A DNA stretch of 64,000 nt from Luscinia megarhynchos. Its lineage: Eukaryota; Chordata; Aves; Passeriformes; Turdidae. This document shows positions 31,094 through 42,886 of the stretch, in pieces. Below the pieces are notes generated by a model, which worked only from the letters and a program-made list of their open reading frames with translations, searched no databases and had not been told where the DNA came from. Location: assembly GCA_034336665.1 (NCBI GenBank), contig CM067570.1:25873002-25937001 (forward strand), given 5' to 3'. The position numbers were made by a program, and so were the translations under genes. Every line of letters begins with the position of its first letter. Positions within the stretch are counted from its first letter, which is position 1.

Positions 31094-31267
31094 CTTGTTT
31101 GACAAGATGTATGTCTCCTTCTCGTGTTTTTTCCCAAAGTCCATAGCAGGTGCTGCCTTTCATGCACAAAATGGTGCCATTCTCCTGGGAGATTCGGCTC
31201 TCACTGATTCCATGGTCCTGCTGATACGGGTCCTTAAATGCACACAGCCGCTCCTCACTCTGTGTAG
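31094..31267 (-). CDS. BMPR2: BMPR2 exon 2: start of the mature ectodomain
   Basis: This 174-nt exon supplies the last two bases of a codon shared with exon 1, 57 full codons and one base shared with exon 3. It encodes the first half of the activin-receptor type three-finger ligand-binding domain outside the cell. Visible landmarks are the [13 protein letters not shown] block, an N-glycosylation sequon (ENGT), and three conserved cysteines (RLC, ILC, STC) followed by YGLWEK and DIHLVKQG. The donor is AAG|GTATCT. The acceptor is CTAAAG|CT, with a T-rich tract upstream, and lacks the usual C before AG. Human exon 2 is 171 nt; the extra codon falls in the KTREGD loop, where human has KSKGD. The methionine in ILCMKG replaces a human serine. 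The reading frame running on upstream of the exon is only intron read-through. Confidence 0.96.
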
Positions 31268-34099
31268 CTTTAGCCAAAGAAAGAAAAATTATTTTTGTTA
31301 GTGATTCTATGCATAAAATATTAACTTTAATAAAAAAGATTATTAAGGTCTTCTGAAAAGGTGCATTCAAAAAAAGCTAGATGTGTAACTACAAGGCACT
31401 TAGATACTATTCAGAAGTACAGCTCAGCAAACCCATCACAGTAAGAACTTGTACTACATATTTCAACAACGAGATTCCATCCAGTTCTTTAACTCCCATC
31501 AAAGCATTGGCAGTGAAAGGATGCAAGATGAAGCAGATTGGTCTTTCGGGAAAAACAGATTTTGAACTTAAAGTAATATTATAGCAATTGTAAATTATTA
31601 AAGGTATAAAATTTTTCCTCACAGATGGTTTATTTCTTTGATCATTCTTCAGCACTGGCCCCAAAGAAGCCGTATTTCATCAAGGCAGACTTAGAGCAGA
31701 CACTGCTTCACTTTGTCACCAGCCCAATGATTGGGTAAAAAAAATGAAAAACCAAGAGACTTTGATACATGTGTGTCACTTTTAAGGCTGTTACTATTCA
31801 TTAGGAGTCAAAATCTGCAATTCTTTTATTCTGAGACAACCATAAATTGCTGCACCATTCAGGCCAGCATTCTGTCAGTGTTTTCCCAGTTTACTGTGTG
31901 GCAGCAGTAACCAAAATAGCAGAACTTAGCAGATTTTCCTACAGGTCTGGTAGGGCATGTGTGATCAGTAGAGCTGCGTGTCAGCTCAGTGGGGGCAAAA
32001 CTCTCAGCTGAGGAGGCAGGAACTTCTTAAGGCAGTGTAATTCAATCACTTGCAGCTCCCCACACTCCAAGAACCTGGCTGGCAGTCCATGCTGCTCACC
32101 CACCTCTCTGAACTCTGGTCAGTGCACTATTAACACTTTACATCTGGTACTACAGCTCTGCAGTGATAAATACATCTACTATGAAGCAGTGACTTGCTTG
32201 ATATTCAGAAAGTCAGTCGCCTAAATTTCATATGCATTTTTTTTTTAAATCTCTCTGAGCAGAGTTAGTCAAGTTACTGGGTACAAAAAGGTCACACATT
32301 AGCAGCCAGCACATGCTGCCTCCAGCAGAACTTGCCAGTTGCACGCTGTAGTTTTATTCTCAGAACAGCTGAGTATGCCAGGCGTGAAGCATCTGTCCTG
32401 CATTCCCTGCTCCATGACATGGGACTGGCCAAGAAACAACGCCTGAAAAGACAGGACCCCACTGCTGCAAGGGAACTGGATCTCACTGACTTTTTGGAAA
32501 TTCAAAGAAGAAAAAACTATCACAGAATTACAATTATCAAGTCACAATGGGACAAAAAGTATACAGCCTTGTGAAATAGGACATATCTGCTCTGAGGGGC
32601 AGTAGGAAGGTTTTAAAACCTGTTGCATATGATAGCTGAGTGGGGCTAAGGCCATCCAAGATCTGGTTGTTTGCAAAATGCTCAAATTGCTGCAAGATAA
32701 GCCCTTTCATAACTTGCCTTTCTGAAAAATTAATTTAAAAGAACAGAATTTATGAAACAGCCACACAAATCTGGTTTTCTTTATTTTAAAAAGAAAAGTA
32801 ATCCCAGGGAAGTCCACTTTAACAATACCTCAATATATATTAAAAAAAATAATCTTTGAACCCATTAACTAATAGAAGAAGAAAAAAGACCAAAACAAAC
32901 CAAAACCTTTTGAGTTTGCCCTGGACTCATTAAAAAAATAATGATATGTGTCATGCCTGTGTGCTCTACCAACTGAGATAGCTTTAATTGCTTACTTTTC
33001 AGGTCTCTTAATCTTCCTATAAAACTCCTAGGATCAAGGTTGAGAGGTAAGAATATGGGAAGATACTCAAAAAAGGAGAAGTTAAGAGTCATGCTAGATG
33101 CTGTCCAATCATGCATGTACAACAACAAATAAAACTAGCAAAGGCTTTTCTGATGTAAAAAGACTGCATTGCCCTATAAGAATACCTGCAGAGGGGAGAA
33201 TGGGGCAAGCATGAGAAAGTACAACACAGAGCTAGCAACCTGAGTGTCTATCAATCTTCTTGCAAAGTAATAAAAATACGAGTTAACTTGACACAGTTTA
33301 ATGTCAGATGATCTCAGTGGGAAACTTTTCCAAGAAAAAATAAAGGTTACTCATCCAACAAGTAGAGTATTTCATGCTGATCACTGCACATTCCTGCTTC
33401 GATTATAACTTGGAGAAGCACAGCCCCTGTGGGAGCAGTACCCACTGCAATACTCTGCTGACCCCTGCCCCTTCCCTGATGGCACAGAACATCTGGAGAA
33501 CAGGGGACATGGAACAAAAGCTACTTTATTTTTCTCTATGGCCTCTGTAGGTTCATTGTTGAAGTTATAACGCCGAAGAAAATTGGGTAGGGCATTCAGA
33601 TGTACTGAAACCACCCTGCAGGACAACAGAAAAGATGAGCTGCTTCAGTTACTGCTCATGATTTCACTACATTGCTGCTCTGAGATTTCCTTCTTCCAGG
33701 CAGTGGAAACTAGTCAGATTTAAAAACTTTTAGTACTGGAATTCTTCTAGGTCAGGTCTTGAAAGCAGCCTCTAGCCTAGGTGAGTATGCTTGTATGCCT
33801 TAAACCTTGCCCAGAAGAAGTACTACAAAAACCACACAAAAATGCTGGAGTGCCTCTTTAAAAGCTGACCCATTTCAACAGAAATCTTACTTTCAAAGGT
33901 AGAATACCACTGCTGGATTTCCACATGGATGACATTTTTTTGTCAGTTTTCAGTCATCGTGGGAGCTACAGGCATGCAGGGTGCATTCTGAGCTGAAACA
34001 CATCTATCTCCCTCCCTGTCCCTTGGGAGCTGTGCACTGCAGTGTTTGAGGGCAGCCACCGACACTGTAGCAGCTTAGCTGGAAACAATTCCAAAGCTG

Positions 34100-34232
34100 C
34101 TTCTCCACGCTTGGAGATATTCAAAAACCATCTAGGCATGGTCTCAGGCAGCTGGCTCCTTGCCTCAGCAAGGAGTTGGACAAGACGACCTTCAGAGGTC
34201 CCTCTCAACATCAACCATTCTGCAATTCTTGC
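34100..34232 (+). mobile_element. CR1 LINE fragment, 3' end
   Basis: The plus strand reads cttggagatattcaaaaacc, later aaggagttggacaagacgac, cttcagaggtccctctcaac and atcaaccattctgcaattct. In this order these match the conserved 3' end of avian CR1 retrotransposons, including the terminal short repeat that resembles ATTCTGTGATTCT. Only about 130 bp is recognisable. The fragment is 5'-truncated and diverged, has no coding capacity, and lies antisense to BMPR2. The truncated 3' end is the usual form of CR1 in bird genomes. Confidence 0.9.
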
Positions 34233-37200
34233 ATGTCTCCAAGCACTCCATGTGCAAATAAGACACAAAAATTATTTCTCAGCTGGGCTACTTGCTCTTT
34301 TTTGTCTCCAAGGCAGGCAAGATGGTAGGGTAAGACTAGAACTACTGGATTCTCTTGTTTGTCTTCAGCTCAAATAGATCCAAATAGACCCAAGGAAATA
34401 CCTTAATGCAAAGATCTTCGTTAAACAAGAGCAATTAAAAAAAATAACTTCTATGAAGACTGAGGCTCCTGAACTGCTCTATTTGATACATCCAGTTCAT
34501 CTGCTACCTGTCAGAAACATGAAGGGCAAAGTCCCTGCAGACATGTGTGCTCACCAGATTTAAGTGAGCCATGAGCAGTTCACTGTACAGTGCTCTTTTC
34601 CTTAGAGATTTCACAAACCCAAGATGCACCAGCAGTGTATCTTCAAACCAACAAAATGCAGAAGCCATTTACAGATCAAACTGTGTAGTGTATCTGCCCA
34701 GACATGAAATGTCCCAGCATACAAACACAACCAAGACCTAGCACCAAAGGAAGTGGCAGCATAGGTTTCATAGGACATCTGCTGCATGGCTGAAGTCATC
34801 CTTTAAAACCCTGAACTTATCTTTATTAGGCAAATTTCATAGTACACTCTGTTTGTTCATCATGTAGAACTCATCAGTCATTCAGATATTTTCTAATTAA
34901 TCCTTTAATGAAATTTCATTAGAGATTTTGAAATAAATAAATGGCAACGGAATACCTACATGTCATTCACAACTGAAAAATTTGCTTCTGGAGAAACTGT
35001 AGAAGCAACAGATAGGCTGACACTGAAGAGGACCAAAAGTAAAATTTAAACAACAAATTATGAAGGATTTATAATGAAATGTCAATTTTCCATTCCTCTT
35101 GTATTTGCATACCAAAAAAACTATGTCAAAATAATTCAGTAGAAATAATAAAATGAACTTAAGTTTCTGTTCTCTCACTTTTATATACAGTTTCAGGAAC
35201 AAACATGAGTGGCATTTGAATTGAATATGGGTGTTCCAAGCACTCATCTAAGAACCAGTGAATGTTCTCAGCTTTCCTGCTTGGCTGCCACTACCGGTGA
35301 GTCTGATCACCGCACGCACTTGTAACAGACTTCACTTCAATCCCACTGTGAAAACTTGTTGTCATATTCCAAGAGAAGAATGGGTAAACAAACTACAATA
35401 AATTACTTTGCTGGAATCACAAAGGGACTGGGAATTGTCCATCGTTTCCCAAGTCTGTCCTGTAGCTCATGCTTACCCTCTCGCAGTGGTCTGGGGGCAG
35501 CCCCAACAAAGGGGACCAGGGCTTCAGGAATTTCCTTCTGGCATACAGCTCAGGTTTTTATGTGGTTTACCATATTAGAATTAGTCAGTTCTACTATCAA
35601 CAAAAAAAATCTGAACATTCTCACGGAAAAAATGCTATATAGGTTTTTTCACTGTTTTCTCTCTGTAATCAAGTTATTTCCAGCTGCTCAGAAACAGAGA
35701 ACTGATTCACACTGATAAGTGAATTCTGTCTGTTCACTACAAAAACAACCTGAAATGTTTACTATTTGAATAATTGCCTTTTTTCCCCACTAAAGATATT
35801 TCAGAACAGCAAAGATCAGAAGAAAATGCAAGTGCATCTACTATGTCAAAAATGCTGTATGCAACCAACACACAATTCATCCATACTAGGATGAGTTTAA
35901 ACAAATGAATATGTAGCTATTGTTTTCAATATAGAATTTCTTTCATGATCACTGCGTGTTCTACTGAAAACAATGAAAGAGAAGTACCAAAAGTTACAGG
36001 AATCCAACTGCAAATCCTTAGAACATGAGTCATGTTTTCACTAATAGCATCGGAAGTCACTTCCATTAGTACTTAACTGATGCTTCCTGACCTTGCATCT
36101 ATTCAATGCAGTACACAGAATTCACATCAAGTGCAAAGCAAGGGGAAAGGAACAAAAAAAAAGATTCAAATGTTACTCCAATGCTACTCCATAGTCTAAT
36201 CACTGGGATTAAAAATAAATAAATAAAAACACTTGCCACTTCATGATTAATGCCAGGCAAAACATTTTGTGACTCAACAGTCACAAATGAAAGAATGTGG
36301 GAACAGTCTGAAGACAAATCTGCACGCAATCTACAAGAACAGACCTGCTGGCATCACAGACCACACACAGGGTACCATGTTGGTAATTACACAACTGCCT
36401 TAAGTCCATAAAGGTGACGACTTCAAAAAAAAGGCAAAAAAAGAAAAAGGTTCTGAGCATTTGTTTGCTTGTAATGGGATTTCTTTAAGTACAGGCCACC
36501 ACACATTCAACTGGGAATCTCAACTGCAACAGATTTGTTTTCAAAGATTCACGTTTCTTCTGTAACTTGTCCTTTCAATTAGTGAGATTTTCATCAGAAC
36601 AGTCATAGATGCAAAACCTGTTTTATTTTGGCCCTGTCAGCTTTCTGTGGAGCTCTTTTATTTACACAATAGGGGGAAACATCATTGCCCTCGAGAAAGG
36701 GTTATGAGATACCATGTGTCTTCATAATGCCAAGTAATTTTAAAAGGAAGGTATACATCAGGAAGCTCCTCTGAGTATATATTTTCAGATACTGATAGCT
36801 GAATTCTGGTGTGATATACAGAGAAACAGAATATTGAAGAAATCATCACTTAAAAAAAGCAACATTAGAGTTTTTGCTATCTTTTTCTCCTCAGAGGCTT
36901 TAATTACAAATATTTCTAAATGTGTATCTACTTGTATTAAAATATATCATAAGCAGATGTCTTTTGAAGGAAGTCATGCTTCTCCAGACAGACCACCCTC
37001 ACTACCAACTTAGAGTGGGAGGAAAAAAAGCTAAACTATTGGAAATCTTCCATGTATTTATACTTCCAGTATTCTATTTTCTAGCATGACTGACCATCTG
37101 AACAGCAGGGCTCTGCACTGACTGGTCAGAAAAATGAGTAAATTGTCTGCCTAAGGATTAGGCATGAGGACATGAAGGTCTAAACCAGGCTGAAATGGCC

Positions 37201-40200
37201 TGGAGACTTTCTGAGCAGAAGCTCAGGAGCAGCACAGTGCAAAACAAAGCCAGTGAATATTTGGGCAAGCAGACTGCACAGCCTACTGCTTTACAGCAAA
37301 CTTCCATAACAGCAGTCCTCCAGATGGGCTCCAAAACACAACCACTGGACTAATATTTTAAAGACATAAACATGAAATAATGGAAATTTGCACAAGAGAA
37401 TACAGCAGGAAGGAGGCAGGAAAGTAAAGAAAAATGCTTCAGAAATTTACATCTGTGGTAAACTTACATATTTTCCTCTCCTCCTAAGAAAAAGAGGGGG
37501 AAAAGACCCATCATAATAACTAACTATTTTACAGGACATAGTATGTACCTCAGGATACAGTGTAAAATATATTTTGACAATAAACCCTTTACAGTTTATA
37601 CTCAGTGTTAAAATCTGGAATAATCTGTTCACAGTACTGCATGTCCTTAGCCTTCGTTGATGAAAATTATTTTGGTTTTGTCTGCTTTTGCTGACTAACA
37701 CCACAGTTTCAAATGCTGGCAATTACACAGAGCCAGGCTTTGATTGAGAACTAGTGCCAAAAGTAAAATGAATGCTAGTACTGATACTCATTTTGAAGTG
37801 ATTGACTGCACATGCAGATGACAAAATAACTTATGTTCACTACAAGGTCCTTTGCCCTCAAAACAGACTAGAAAATTCAAGTGTCTTTTTTCTGTATGTG
37901 GATATACATGGTCTTTCCTTCTCCTCAATCTAGCCTTCAAGCAAGCTAGTAGATTTGAAATCTATGTTCTTTTCTTGCTCACTTTCTACCACAGAGTTGT
38001 GGGCTGATCAAGGCTACCAGCAGCAATGGAGACACCAGTGGAACCTTTTCCTGTTGAGTTTCCATTAACAGTCCTTGGGTATCTTGGTGTTTCAGCTTCA
38101 TTCTGAAGCACCAGTTGCCTGCTAGCACTAAATAAGTGCTACAGAGCCAGATCATGTGGCAGCTGTGTCGTCATGCTGTGCAGAAGGTTCACATTTTGCT
38201 CTCCACTCAGGCACTGCTGTCTCAGACCGCTTTGGGACATAGTCCATGGCTTCCTCTGGGACCAGCTGACCCTCCTGGCACATCACCACTGGCTCCTGGC
38301 TACCAACACGTGCCCCCCTTGCAGCCTCATTAACACATTAGTGTTATATACCTCTGACCAGACCCACCCACCATAAAGGGATTTCACTAACTGGAATTAA
38401 TGTAAATGCAATGTATGGAGACGCCAAAAAGTAAATCGTCAGTTCAAATTCTGTACTAAAGTCTTGTTCTCCTTTTACCCAAATTTACTCTCAAAGAAAG
38501 TGTTTCCTTAGAAGAACCCAGCTTATGCAAGAGAAGCCACACAGCAAAGAAGCAGGATGGCAGAGATTTATTGCTAGCAGCTGACAAATTATGTAGCTCC
38601 CAAATGCTGCCAGATTTTATGAAAAAATACCTGACTTTACTGCCAATAAACCGTGCCACTGCCTTATTTCTACAACTTTCTACATGTTTCTGAGGACCAC
38701 CAGACAACCCTGCTGTGCAAACTTCATGCAAACCAGACATTACCACAGATGCAAAACTTTATTCATCTAGTAAGAGCACAAGACGTGGTGGCAAGAAAGC
38801 TAGCAACACCTTGTTTGGGGTCAAAACTCAAGAATGTCAAGTGAATTTGAATAATTAATACTGTTTTGCATCAAGAGGCTGAGAATTGTTCAGCTGATAT
38901 GGGAAGAGATTCAAGTTGAATCTATAATCAGGATATTGACTCAGCCAGGGTCAGAGAAGGACAAACTGCAGAATTAAACCCAAGTGTCCTCAAGTCTCAA
39001 CTACAGCCATAAGTTGACCTTTTACTAACTTGGGCCACTTACCAGAGCTTCCCCCACCTCACAGTATCTCCTTCACAATGTATACAACTAAACAAGAAAA
39101 AGAACCTACCTCTCACAGTGATTCAGCATTTTCCTTAACATTGTTGTATAGCTGTGCTCAGCAGGCACACACTTAGGACATTTGTTTGTATTATATGTCT
39201 TTCTAGTTCAGCAGGTTTCTTCCTTCCATCTTTTTCTCCCTCTGCTAAATTCCCATTGATTTTTAACAAGACAGAATTAAAACAAAAGGCATGTAACAAA
39301 AAGGTAGTGGAAAAAGTTTATCAATCTGACAAATATGAAATTCCTCAATATATCACCTGCTAGCTGTGAAAAAACCCTTTTGGTATGTTAAAAAAGCTGT
39401 AACAGTATCTTAGCTCAGTGATTATGCAGGACTGACCACATTTTATCACACAACTTGGTACTTAAGAAACACTTAAAGATTTTATAGCAAGAGACTGCAG
39501 CAGGTTTCTTGGTGTTATAAAAACAGTAAAATGTCATGGCATTTTAACATTCACTTCATTAAGCTTTAAAATACTCATCTTTGTCACCAGACTTCAACTT
39601 AGAGCCATTTCCAAAATCTTTTCATTTCATATTAAAGCAAAATCCAGTCAGTGTGTCCTATACAGAAACACATACAGAAACAGAAGGGTCCAAGCACATT
39701 CAAAATATCTTCTGAAAGAGCTGTTAAGCTCAAATACTCAAAAGTAAAGCAAATTAGCATAAAACATAATTATACCATTAAATACCATAGAAGTGCCAAG
39801 TCATAGAATATGCTTAACACTCACTTAAGGGAGAATCTAATCTAATAATATAAAGACATTAGTGGAGGACAAGCATGAAAAAATTACCCAACTCCAAATG
39901 CTTGTCTTCTTTTTTAAAATCTTAGAACTTCCATGAAATTAATAATGTTGATGATTTTCTGTGAGGATTCACATGGCAAAAAGCATCCTTGTGGCTTCAA
40001 ATCACATTGACTGGTTTGCACCGTCTTCTTGTCTCAAGACGAAACGATTTTTGCTTATTTTACTCCATGAGCAAAGAGTCTTTACACATATTTGAATCAT
40101 ATTACACATAGCTGAATCAACTCACAGAGAATCTACTCACACTCACAATGTAGAGCAAAAAAAAATTTCAACAAGTATTTTGCAAGCCAGCTTTTAGTAC

Positions 40201-42780
40201 ACCTTCCACTTTATTCAAGAATTAGTCCAGCATGCACTACATGTCATTTAAACCCAGATTTTGGGAAAAGCACAGGGAAGGGAGTAACTGGCCATCACTG
40301 ACTCAGCAGGATTTTAGACATTCAACTTCTCAAGGTCTCCTGGAAAAATTCCAGCCTACATTTAATCTGAAAGAGTGACTAAATTACAGGATTTAAACAA
40401 GTCTAGCATTTTTCCAATTATTTTTTAATATATTTTTCACTTCCTAAATAATTCTGTCTCCATTCAAAGAAAAAAATCAGTAAGTTCATGTTACTGTTTA
40501 GCAATTATGTCAGAATAGAAATCGCCACAGTCTTAGTCACACATAATCTTTTCCAGTGGCCAGTGTCTATTCATGGAATTGAAAAAGCCTGAATTCTTTA
40601 TCTTTGCCCTAGACTGGAGTTCAGGGATTTTTTTCTGGGTATGAGTGTCTGGCTTTTGTTTATCTGGGCTGTCAAAGTAAAGTATCTGCACAGAATAACA
40701 CAGGAAACTCTGCAGCAAAAGCAACAGAAAAGCAAACTAATGATGTGGTATTTATCCCCCAAACTCAGATATAACAGACTTCCCACAGAAGAACTGCCTA
40801 TTTCAGAGTCTGCTTTGCATTCTCTCTGAAAAAGAACTGCTACTTGGTAATCCCCTAACATGAGTAATGTACTCACTTTTCTACCTAGCAGGGATGCCAT
40901 TTCTGCTGCAGATATTACTCAAACACTTTCTGGAGAACTTTTCAGTACCTTAAATCTGGGAAAAGATAGAACCCCTACAGCCTGTCTCTTACAGCATATT
41001 ACAAAATATTTTCCTATAAACATTTTCAGGCTGCTTACACTACTGTGAATATGCTGAAACATTGGAAAACTGGCAAACATTCTTCGACCTGAAGCTACAA
41101 GGAAATTAAGCTCCAAAATCATAATCATGTTTTGCCCTCAGACAGAAGCATAATCTATTTGGCTTTGAAATCTTAAGCCCTGAAGAAAATTACAAGAGCA
41201 GCAAAAGGCAGAAACTATGTTCTACCCTGACATGCTTCACGAGGGGTTTGCAGCTTCTCACCTTCCAGAATTCCTCATAGAATATATGTTTAAGTTCAGA
41301 AACAACTCAAGCCTTTTTCTTCAAGACATTTATTAGTATGCCACAGAATACATTCCACCAACCATTGTTGTCTTGAGTCAAGAGCATGGCCAACACGAGA
41401 GCTCCCCACCTTAACTCAGCCAGCACAAGGTGAATGCCAGCTCGTGCAGGGGACTTTCTATCAGGGACCTGGAAGAGACTGTGGGCTGCTGCAGGAACTT
41501 GGGACTTACTTCAAACACTCCTACTATGTGTTTCTTAACTGAGAGCAGGAATGGAAGGAATTGTCAGCTAAAGGTATTTATGGTGTTTGTTGAACTGGTC
41601 AAAACCAGAAAATATTGACTTTTGCTTCTGTTAGACTTCAAGGTTATCAGCCCGTTGAAGAAAGGTCACTGTTCATATGTGCTTAAATTGTTAGAAATGT
41701 ATGGGCACAGCACTGAACTATTTAAAATCAACTCATACATTTTCTTTATGCATTTATTCTTTTCCATTTAGATCTTTGTACCAAAACCAACTTCACTGGC
41801 TAAGAAGGCGATATAGGCAAACTTTTGCAGACTTTGAATAGTCAGGAAAAAAAAAAAATCAGTGTCTAGTCAAGACAAGCTCTTCATTAACTTCTGATCT
41901 CTAAACTTGTGCAGTTAAAAAGGGCAAGGTTGGTACATGCACACAAGTTACTGAACACACTTATTTCAAGGACTGGCTTTCACGTACTGAACTATAGTAC
42001 GTCACACCAAGGAAACAAACTTCTGGGGACAAGGAAACAAAAAAAAATTTAAACAGAAGAAGATTGTTTTTAATTATCTTTGTTGATGCTAATGACAGGA
42101 AACATGGAAAAGGGCACTCCCAAAATAGACACTCAAGGAAAACACTGTGATCAACTTGCTTAACATTTTGCATTGCACACCTGAGGATGATGGCTAGAGC
42201 TATGCTCAAAAGACCATCTGAACTCCTCACCCTGTACATACACCTCAGGTAGCACAGGTTAAAACATCTCACAAGACACAGCAGAAGTGTGAGCAGAAAG
42301 CACCAGGTTCTTCAGGTCCCAAGCCAGCCTAATCCACCACCCAGCTGCTGTAGGGTGAGCAGAGAGCCAGACTGAGCAGGGGATCCCCCACTCACTGCAG
42401 CTCTCTACCACAGACACAGACAAGATCAGCATTTCAGTACAGGGGAGTCTGAACTTCTTCTGATTCAGACCTGCTTAAAAGGCAGGAAATAAGCACAAAC
42501 AGCATCTTGGCATCTAGGTCTAGCAAGGAAGGAACAACGCCAAATCTCATTATGACAACCAAAAAACCACAAGAGCTTTACAATGGCAGAATTTACCAGT
42601 AAAGAGGTGGTTTCCTCTCTTTTCACTTTTTTGGAAAGACTTAAGTCTTTCAACACCACAGAGTGTTATAAACATTCATTGCAGGTACATTGAGCAAATA
42701 TTACTTTGTTGATTTGGTGTCTTTCGAAACAAAATTGTGATCAAACACTGTTAGGTTCTACTGAGGACATTTTCACTTAT

Positions 42781-42886
42781 GACTGGGGACATGGTTTAGT
42801 GGTGAACACGGAGGTGCTGGGTTAATGGCTAAACTCATTAATCTTAGGGGCCTTTTCCAATCTGAATGATCCTATGATTCTATGCA
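42781..42886 (+). mobile_element. CR1 LINE fragment, 3' end (second subfamily)
   Basis: The plus strand reads gggacatggtttagtggtga, then gtgctgggttaatggct, ggccttttccaatctgaatg and atcctatgattctatg. This is the other common CR1 3' end form (the one with gacatggtttagtggtg) ending in the repeated ATTCTATG tail. About 105 bp remain; it is 5'-truncated and moderately diverged. It inserted in the sense opposite to BMPR2. Its different 3' sequence shows it comes from a different CR1 subfamily than the copy at 34.1 kb. Confidence 0.92.
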
